Shown here piece by piece: positions 1-5,086 of a stretch of DNA of 5,086 bases. The translations under genes were made by a program, and so were the position numbers. Position 1 is the stretch's first letter. Each line of letters opens with the position of its first letter. The stretch is from UBA970 sp049419605 (GTDB taxonomy: Bacteria; Bacillota_I; Bacilli_A; RFN20; CAG-826). The stretch lies in the NCBI GenBank assembly GCA_049419605.1, contig JBMSKF010000027.1, forward strand, positions 1 to 5,086, in the 5' to 3' direction. Below the pieces are notes generated by a model. It was not told the DNA's origin and searched no databases. It worked only from the letters and a program-made list of their open reading frames with translations.

Positions 1-424
1 CAAAACCACCTGTACTTCCCCCTGCCAAAAACGCTAACCCCATCCCTAAACCGACTAAACCACCCCCAAAGATACTTGCTAATAATCGATGCGTTTCTTC
101 TTCGGGTGAAAAACCTATCCAAGTTGGATCCACATATCGTACGAAAATAAAAAAGAAAATTGGATAAAGTAAGGTCGATAAGAAAGTTTGCGCAGTAAAA
201 TTTTTTCCTAGAAAAATGAATCCGATAAAAAATAAAAACCAAGCCAGCATGGCGGTAGTCAATTCAACCGGGATTGCAAACCAAGAATAAAAGATAAGCG
301 ATACGCCATTCATTCCGCCACTGACAATGTTCATTGGGACAAAAAATAATGCGGATGCAAATGCTAATAAAAAATTAGCAATGATAATCATCAAACTGTT
401 ACGAATAAGATTATTTTTTTGCAT
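1..424 (-). CDS. YitT-family (DUF161) multi-pass membrane protein, 5' part (C-terminus outside window)
   Basis: The frame opens at ATG 424-422 and runs off the window edge, giving 141 complete codons. The start is well supported by a GGAGG at 434-438, nine bases upstream. The visible protein is strongly hydrophobic, with likely membrane segments at about residues 10-30, 38-50, 56-74, 81-96 and 115-133. A short polar stretch (about 98-112) separates the last two. The glycine-rich motif AGGSTGG at residues 134-140 matches the conserved GGSTGG signature of the YitT/DUF161 family, and the early motif VPMNIVSGGMNGVS (29-42) also fits. Family members are integral membrane proteins, many with a cytoplasmic C-terminal DUF2179 domain; that region is not visible here. 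Their transport role is poorly defined, so no substrate is assigned. The start overlaps the end of prfB by 14 nt, implying co-transcription and coupled translation. Family assignment is fairly sure; function is unknown. Confidence 0.85.
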   Translation of the reverse strand, partial: MQKNNLIRNSLMIIIANFLLAFASALFFVPMNIVSGGMNGVSLIFYSWFAIPVELTTAMLAWFLFFIGFIFLGKNFTAQTFLSTLLYPIFFFIFVRYVDPTWIGFSPEEETHRLLASIFGGGLVGLGMGLAFLAGGSTGGF

Positions 425-1524
425 GTTTTTTCGCCTCCATTTCAAGAAAGGATCGAATGAATCCATCAATTGCCCCATCCATCACTTTGGTGACATCCCC
501 TTCTTGATAATCCGTTCGATGATCTTTAATCAACATATACGGTTGAAAGACATAAGAACGAATTTGACTTCCCCACTCAATATCTTTTTGTTCTCCAACA
601 ATTGCATCGAGTTGTGCTTCTTGTTGTTGTTTTTTTAATTGGTAAACTTGAGCCTTCAACATTTGCATCGCTTTTTCTTTATTTTGTAACTGGCTTCTTT
701 CAATTTGGCATGAGGCTACTAATCCTGTGGGGATATGTGTGATTCGAACAGCACTTTCAACTTTATTCACGTTTTGACCACCCGCTCCACCTGAACGATA
801 AGTATCAATTCTTAAATCTTTATCCAAAATTTCTATATCGACATCATCCACGATATCAGGAATCACGTTCACGGAGGCAAATGAGGTATGGCGACGATCG
901 TTCGCATCAAATGGAGATATTCTTACCAAACGATGAACGCCTTTTTCAGACTTTAACAACCCATAAGCGCGGGGACCTTTGATCATCATCGTCACACTTT
1001 TAATACCGGCTTCTTCTCCTGCCATGTAATCTAGCATCTGCACTTGAAATTGATGGGCTTCTGCATAACGAACATACATACGATAGAGCATATTCGCCCA
1101 GTCATGACTTTCAGTGCCGCCTGCACCTGGATGAATTTCAATAATGGCATTCAGTCCGTCAAATTCGCCAGAAAATAAAACCAATTCTTGAACTTGTTTA
1201 CCTAATTTTTCTAAAGCATGTAACTCGGCTTGAAAACTTGCCATTAAGGATTGATCGGCTTCCAAAAAAGGATATAAATCCATTAAAGCGTGGTAACCTT
1301 GTTGCAACTTTTCTAATGATTCAACAAAGAACTTTTTTTCATTCATTCTTTGAATGACCATCTTCGCTTGTCGTTGGTGATTCCAAAAATGGGGACCATC
1401 CATTAACGCTTCATCCGCTTGAATTTGTGATTTTAATTGAGCAAGGTCAAAGAGATTCACTGACTTGCTGAATCAAGACAGCCAAATCATTTAACTCCGA
1501 CTTTAAAACACTTAAATCAATCAT
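411..1524 (-). CDS. prfB: Peptide chain release factor 2 (RF2), with programmed +1 frameshift
   Basis: RF2 recognises UAA and UGA stop codons in the ribosomal A site and triggers release of the finished protein. Translation starts at ATG 1524-1522 and reads 25 codons (MIDLSVLK...SESL) to an in-frame TGA at 1449-1447. Skipping one base (T1449) continues in the +1 frame at GAC 1448-1446 through to TAA 413-411. The joined product is 370 residues, near the 365-366 of the E. coli and Bacillus proteins. The stop-recognition tripeptide SPF falls at fused residues 203-205. It distinguishes RF2 from RF1, which has PxT. The catalytic GGQ is at 248-250, within RSGGAGGQNVNK. The N-terminal helical domain and the C-terminal segment containing QIRSYVFQPYMLIKDHRT are typical. 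The gene begins 3 nt after secA with a GGAG site. A GTG at 1460-1458 could open the main frame without a shift, but it has no ribosome-binding site and would drop the N-terminus. Confidence 0.97.
434..438 (-). promoter_or_regulatory. Shine-Dalgarno site of the YitT-family gene, inside the 3' end of prfB
   Basis: On the minus strand GGAGG lies nine bases before ATG 424-422. It is the strongest ribosome-binding site in the window. It is embedded in the codons for the Met-Glu-Ala stretch near the C-terminus of RF2, so prfB and the downstream gene share sequence. It decides the start of the downstream gene. Confidence 0.8.
1446..1452 (-). promoter_or_regulatory. Programmed +1 frameshift site of prfB (CTT TGA C)
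   Basis: Read on the minus strand, CTT (1452-1450) is followed by the in-frame stop TGA (1449-1447) and C (1446), the classic slippery heptamer of bacterial prfB. When RF2 is scarce, slow reading of UGA lets the Leu-tRNA slip by one base and full-length RF2 is made; when it is abundant, the short 25-residue product is released. This is known autoregulation in the family. The slippery site is intact here. The usual AGGGGG Shine-Dalgarno-like stimulator three bases before CTT is not: the six bases at that position are AGTGAA. Confidence 0.93.
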
Positions 1525-1527
1525 GGA

Positions 1528-3921
1528 TTACACTCCGATTTTCTTTGGATCTAATTGAATTGCAGAAGTAGAAGGTTTGGGTTTAATTTCTAATTTAGCC
1601 GTCAACATAGACCCAACAAATTCAACCGCAATTTTTTCATTTAATTCTTTAAACATCTTAAAACCTTCATTGACATAATCTTGTAAAGGATTGCTTTGTG
1701 CGTAACTTCTTAAGTGAATGCTTTGACGTAAATGATCCATGGCATCAATATGACGAGGCCAATTCATATCAATGACTTTTAAAAGGACTTGGCGCGGTAA
1801 TCCTTTGACCACTTCAGCTGGCCATTCTTTAATCGCCTCTTTATAGCGATCCATTAATAAAACGGTGATGTCTTCAGCCACTTCTTCAAAAGGTGACTCA
1901 CTAAATGCTTTTGCATTAATCGTTCCTTCTGCAAGGAAAATAGGTTCTAACATTTTCTTGAGTTTATCACCATCGATTGCTTTTGATCGATCATCAAGAT
2001 TAATGGAGCGTGTTGCAAACGAAATACCAGCATTGGTAAACGCTTCATTGATAATGTCGGTTACATCGTCCGCCATTAAGATGGCATCGCGCTTACGGTA
2101 CATGACACTTCTTTGTTTTGCCAGCACGTTATCATAATCTAAAACATTTTTACGAATATCAAAGTTTTGCCCTTCAATTCGTTTTTGTGCGCCTGTAATT
2201 GCGTTCATAAGAAGCCGATTTTCAATCGCTTCATCTCCGAGAGACTTAAACATATTTCGTAAGGCATCGGAACCAAATCGCACCATTAAATCGTCATCTA
2301 GGGAAACAAAGAACCGTGAATAACCAGGATCCCCTTGCCGACCCGATCGACCTCGTAATTGATTATCGATACGGCGAGCTTCGTGTCGTTCAGTTCCTAA
2401 GACGCATAACCCACCAAGGGCTCTTACTTCATCATCGATTTTGATATCCGTTCCACGACCCGCCATGTTGGTGGCAATTGTAATACTTCCTTTTTCACCA
2501 GCGCGTCTAACAATTTCTGCTTCAGAAGCGTGGTTTTTCGCATTCAATACAAAGTGTTGAAGGCCTTCATTTTTAAGAAGTTTGGATAATTCTTCAGATG
2601 CTTCAACAGAAGGTGTACCAATTAAAAGAGGTTGTTTTTTCTCGTGTCGTGTTTTAATTTCTTTTAAAATAGCTTTCAATTTTGCGGATTTAGATGCAAA
2701 AATTAAATCCACATCATCATGACGCCTAATGGGAACATTCGTAGGAATACTGACGACTTTCATGTTATAGATTTTAATAAATTCTTCTTCTTCTGTTTTC
2801 GCAGTCCCAGTCATCCCACCGAGCTTTTTATATAGACGGAAGAAGTTTTGATAAGTGATGGTCGCCATCGTAATCGTTTCAGCGCGGAAATTTGCATTTT
2901 CTTTTGCTTGAATGGCCTGATGTAGACCATCAGAAAATTCACGACCTTTTAAAATACGACCTGTAAATTGGTCAATAATCTGGATATTTTTTTCGGGATC
3001 AACAAGATAATCCACATCGCGAACCATAATGAAATTTGCTTTAAGAGATTGGTGAATGCGATGAACTTTTTCTGAATGTTCTGGTGAATACAAATTGCGG
3101 ATATTGAATGCCATTTCTGCTAGATTGGCACCTGAGTCCGTTAAACTTGCTGTTTTAGATTTAACATCAATCGTAAAATGTTTTTCTTTTTTTAATGATT
3201 TAACAAATCGGTCAAATTTAATGAATTCGGATTGAGCGGTTTTTGCGCCTCCCGAAATGATTAAAGGTGTTCTTGATTCATCAATTAAGATAGAGTCAGC
3301 TTCGTCAATCACTGCATAAGGTAAAGATCTCAAGACGCGTTGCTTAATATTTCCCGTCATGTTATCACGAAGATAATCAAAACCAAGTTCAGCGTTAGTA
3401 GAGTAAGTAATATCACAGCGATAAGCTTGTTGTTTTTCTTCTGGGGATTTATCTCTTAAGTTAACACCGACGGTTAAACCTAAAAATTGATAGATGACTC
3501 CCATCCATTCTGCGTCACGTTTTGCAAGGTATTCGTTGACAGTAATAACATGCACACCTTGAGCAGATAATGCATTCAAGTAGACGGCCATCGTTGCAGT
3601 TAAAGTTTTACCTTCACCCGTTCTCATTTCCGCTACGTTGCCACCATGTAAAACAAGTGCCCCAATAATTTGTACTTTAAAGGGGGTCATTTTTAATGTT
3701 CGCGTTGCAGCTTCACGCGCAACAGCAAAAGCCTCGTATTTAATATCATCCAAGGTTTTTCCTTGTTTTAATAAGTCGCGAAAATAGATTGTCTTTTGTT
3801 TTAACGCTTCGTCACTAAGTTGTTTCATTTCGTTAGCAAAAGCTAACACTTGATCAGCTTCTTTGGAAAGCTTTTTCAGTTGTCTTTCTTCGATTCTAAA
3901 GATTTTTTCTAACCATGCCAT
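1528..3921 (-). CDS. secA: Protein translocase motor ATPase SecA
   Basis: SecA is the cytoplasmic/peripheral-membrane ATPase that pushes preproteins through SecYEG. I choose ATG 3921-3919 (797 residues), because the N-terminus MAWLEKIF is family-like and sits five bases after comFC. An in-frame TTG at 3936 would add five residues. Motifs, in order: Walker A MRTGEGKT (99-106); VNEYLAKRDAEWMG (128-141); DEAD box VIDEADSILIDESRTP (204-219); the preprotein-crosslinking region; GGMTGTA (368-374); GTPSVEASE (435-443); ATNMAGRGTDIKI (483-495); and the arginine-finger region QLRGRSGRQGDPG (521-533). The helical scaffold/two-helix-finger region has NVLDYDNVLAKQR (592-604) and WPRHIDAMDHLRQSIHLRSYAQ (721-742). 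All catalytic motifs are intact. The protein ends at IKPKPSTSAIQLDPKKIGV without the cysteine-rich SEC-C zinc tail found in B. subtilis (841 residues) and E. coli SecA. A weak GGAA at 3931-3934 is the only ribosome-binding candidate. No accessory SecA2 features are seen. Confidence 0.98.
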   Translation of the reverse strand: MAWLEKIFRIEERQLKKLSKEADQVLAFANEMKQLSDEALKQKTIYFRDLLKQGKTLDDIKYEAFAVAREAATRTLKMTPFKVQIIGALVLHGGNVAEMRTGEGKTLTATMAVYLNALSAQGVHVITVNEYLAKRDAEWMGVIYQFLGLTVGVNLRDKSPEEKQQAYRCDITYSTNAELGFDYLRDNMTGNIKQRVLRSLPYAVIDEADSILIDESRTPLIISGGAKTAQSEFIKFDRFVKSLKKEKHFTIDVKSKTASLTDSGANLAEMAFNIRNLYSPEHSEKVHRIHQSLKANFIMVRDVDYLVDPEKNIQIIDQFTGRILKGREFSDGLHQAIQAKENANFRAETITMATITYQNFFRLYKKLGGMTGTAKTEEEEFIKIYNMKVVSIPTNVPIRRHDDVDLIFASKSAKLKAILKEIKTRHEKKQPLLIGTPSVEASEELSKLLKNEGLQHFVLNAKNHASEAEIVRRAGEKGSITIATNMAGRGTDIKIDDEVRALGGLCVLGTERHEARRIDNQLRGRSGRQGDPGYSRFFVSLDDDLMVRFGSDALRNMFKSLGDEAIENRLLMNAITGAQKRIEGQNFDIRKNVLDYDNVLAKQRSVMYRKRDAILMADDVTDIINEAFTNAGISFATRSINLDDRSKAIDGDKLKKMLEPIFLAEGTINAKAFSESPFEEVAEDITVLLMDRYKEAIKEWPAEVVKGLPRQVLLKVIDMNWPRHIDAMDHLRQSIHLRSYAQSNPLQDYVNEGFKMFKELNEKIAVEFVGSMLTAKLEIKPKPSTSAIQLDPKKIGV
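1533..1536 (-). promoter_or_regulatory. Shine-Dalgarno site of prfB, inside the last codons of secA
   Basis: GGAG on the minus strand stands eight bases before ATG 1524-1522. It is formed by the final Gly-Val codons of secA (GGA GTG, then TAA). It supports this ATG as the start of the short 5' reading frame of prfB, and it suggests translational coupling to secA. Confidence 0.75.
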
Positions 3922-3926
3922 ATATG

Positions 3927-4580
3927 TTATTTCCAATTTCTTATTTTATCATTTTTAATCGGGCTTGTAATCTCATTAATTTCTTGTTTTTTTCTTGCTA
4001 ATACGAATATCTTTAACCGAGTGATTGGAAATGGTTTCAACAAATCAATCATTCTATGGAGGGTCTCTCCTGTCGTCATTACGTCATCTACCAAGCAAAT
4101 TCTCTTTGGTATAAATGAATGTTGTTTCAATTGAACAAAATCTTTAATTTTGTCACGATTGGATCCATGCTGTTCTGATTGGCGATAAGGTTGCGTTTTT
4201 TCAAACAAAGTAAACATCGGTAAACCTATTGGATAAAACATCTCAATTAAAGGGTGAAACCCTCTCATTTTTATATCCTGGTCATGGGTTGGGGCGAGTA
4301 CCAATTTGTATTGCCAATATTTTAACCTTAAGTACCACGCGTGTTGGTTGAGAAAAACAGAGCCTAATTCGATGTCAAAATTGGCTTTAAATTGAAAAAT
4401 CATTTTTTCAAAGTTGGGTCCGTAATCGATTAGCGACTCAACTTGAATTCCTCGCCACGACTCAATTCGATGATGCCACTCAATTTTTTCATAACATGAT
4501 TGACAAAGTAAAGGTGAAAAGAGTAAATGCCAACCATGATGAATCTCAAAAAATCGAAAACAATATTTACAAATGGGCAT
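3927..4580 (-). CDS. comFC: Competence protein ComFC (zinc-finger, phosphoribosyltransferase-like)
   Basis: ComFC/GntX-family proteins are cytoplasmic and needed for natural transformation, acting with ComFA in moving single-stranded DNA into the cell. From ATG 4580-4578 the product is 217 residues, slightly shorter than the B. subtilis protein (about 240). An N-terminal four-cysteine zinc site is visible: CKYC (C4, C7) and CQSC (C26, C29). The phosphoribosyltransferase fold follows, with the RGFHP motif at about 106-110 and the PRPP-binding signature ICLVDDVMTTGETL at 161-174, including the paired acidic residues and TTGET loop. The start overlaps the end of comFA by 14 nt. A TTG at 4586 is an alternative, adding two residues. 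No clear Shine-Dalgarno precedes either, so translation is probably coupled to comFA. The stop (3929-3927) is five bases before secA. The lysine-rich tail (about 196-217) is unremarkable. Family assignment is firm; the exact biochemical activity is not settled in the family. Confidence 0.94.
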   Translation of the reverse strand: MPICKYCFRFFEIHHGWHLLFSPLLCQSCYEKIEWHHRIESWRGIQVESLIDYGPNFEKMIFQFKANFDIELGSVFLNQHAWYLRLKYWQYKLVLAPTHDQDIKMRGFHPLIEMFYPIGLPMFTLFEKTQPYRQSEQHGSNRDKIKDFVQLKQHSFIPKRICLVDDVMTTGETLHRMIDLLKPFPITRLKIFVLARKKQEINEITSPIKNDKIRNWK

Positions 4581-5086
4581 TTGCAAACGCTATTTTTTCT
4601 TGAGCCAGAACGATCATCGGTGTTAACTTATCACCATACAAAATGACCTCACCGTAAGGCTCAATTTTTTTCCTTCCAGATCGCCCCGCCATTTGAATGA
4701 GGGTAGCGGTGTTAAATAAAGGATGATCTGCCATAAAAATAATGACTTGTAAACCTACCATCGTAATCCCTCTTTCTAGTATTGAAGTGGTAATTAAGAT
4801 TCCAGTTCCTTTTCTTTTAAAGTTTTCAACAATCATATCTTTTTCCTCGATGGCGGCGTACGCCAATGAAATGTCTTTAAAAAACAACGATAACCATCTA
4901 TACAACTTTTTCCCAATTGTAATCGTGGGAACAAAGATAAAAATTGGTTTGTTAATCTTTACCATATTTTTAATTTGAATGATGACGGTGAACCATTTGA
5001 AAAAAAACGGATGGAGTTTGAATTGAAGTTGCGGTATTGGAAATCCATGAAATCGTTTTAATAATTGAAATACTTGACCACCCTCT
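4567..5086 (-). CDS. comFA: Competence helicase/ATPase ComFA, C-terminal part (N-terminus outside window)
   Basis: The frame is open from the window edge (first full codon at 5085-5083) to TAA 4569-4567, giving 172 residues. An internal ATG at 4965 is not the start, because family-like sequence continues upstream (EGGQVFQLLKRFHGFPIPQL), matching the linker between the two helicase lobes. The visible part is the second RecA-like lobe of a superfamily 2 helicase. It has the strand PIFIFVPT (residues 47-54), motif V TTSILERGIT (99-108) and motif VI QMAGRSGRK (131-139) with its two arginines. ComFA is the cytoplasmic, membrane-associated ATPase that helps drive DNA uptake during natural competence, typically with an N-terminal zinc site and Walker A/DEAD lobe that lie beyond this window. 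It overlaps comFC by 14 nt. PriA or another SF2 helicase is possible from the motifs alone, but the immediate comFC partner makes ComFA the clear choice. Confidence 0.92.
   Translation of the reverse strand, partial: EGGQVFQLLKRFHGFPIPQLQFKLHPFFFKWFTVIIQIKNMVKINKPIFIFVPTITIGKKLYRWLSLFFKDISLAYAAIEEKDMIVENFKRKGTGILITTSILERGITMVGLQVIIFMADHPLFNTATLIQMAGRSGRKKIEPYGEVILYGDKLTPMIVLAQEKIAFANAHL

Noticed and set aside
327..638. Plus-strand open frame of 103 codons
   Set aside because: It lies antisense to the prfB 3' end and the YitT start, both firmly identified by motifs. Its composition (Phe/Leu/Ile/Lys) is typical of an antisense shadow and no domain is recognisable.
1447..1449. In-frame TGA in prfB read as a disabling mutation, or as evidence for UGA = Trp
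   Set aside because: The CTT-TGA-C context, the conserved position after 25 codons and an intact +1 frame show the known programmed frameshift. No other in-frame TGA interrupts the long genes, so UGA is a stop.
1458..1460. GTG as the true start of prfB (349-residue product)
   Set aside because: No Shine-Dalgarno precedes it, and the upstream 25-codon frame has a good ribosome-binding site and an RF2-like N-terminus. The GTG lies by chance in the shifted frame.
1865..2137. Plus-strand open frame of 90 codons within secA
   Set aside because: It is fully antisense to the SecA helical region, has no ribosome-binding site of note and has no family features.
4963..4965. ATG as the start of a separate 132-residue helicase-like gene
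   Set aside because: The frame stays open upstream to the window edge with ComFA-like linker sequence, so this is an internal Met of a larger gene.
4742..4978. Plus-strand hydrophobic open frame of 78 codons, superficially like a small membrane protein
   Set aside because: It is antisense to the ComFA helicase lobe. Its hydrophobicity follows from the complement of hydrophobic codons, and nothing supports expression.

Overview
All recognisable genes in this AT-rich window lie on the minus strand. They form one tightly packed block read from high to low coordinates: comFA (3' part only) > comFC > secA > prfB > a YitT-family membrane protein (5' part only). The comF-secA-prfB order is a hallmark of Bacillota and related lineages. 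Long reading frames free of in-frame UGA, plus an intact UGA-programmed frameshift in prfB, show that UGA is a stop codon. This excludes mycoplasmas that decode UGA as Trp. A Bacilli, Erysipelotrichia or Acholeplasma/Izemoplasma-like organism would fit, but the exact taxon is inference.

Layout: 4567-5086 encodes the C-terminal helicase half of the ComFA DNA-uptake ATPase. 3927-4580 encodes ComFC, a zinc-finger phosphoribosyltransferase-like competence protein. 1528-3921 encodes the SecA translocase motor. 411-1524 encodes release factor 2, whose reading frame must be joined by a +1 shift at CTT-TGA-C (1446-1452). 1-424 encodes the N-terminal 141 residues of a YitT/DUF161-type membrane protein.

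Junctions are minimal: comFA/comFC overlap by 14 nt, comFC and secA are 5 nt apart, secA and prfB are 3 nt apart, and prfB/yitT overlap by 14 nt. I see no terminator hairpin and no room for a promoter between genes, so co-transcription with translational coupling is likely. Two ribosome-binding sites are built into the last codons of the preceding gene. No intergenic stretch exceeds a few bases.

Functionally the block joins competence (DNA import), general protein export and translation termination. This is a conserved neighbourhood rather than one pathway. I see no mobile element, CRISPR array, RNA gene or evident new system. The points worth a second look are a prfB frameshift site without the usual strong Shine-Dalgarno stimulator, the absence of hpf between comFC and secA, and a SecA without the C-terminal zinc-binding tail.
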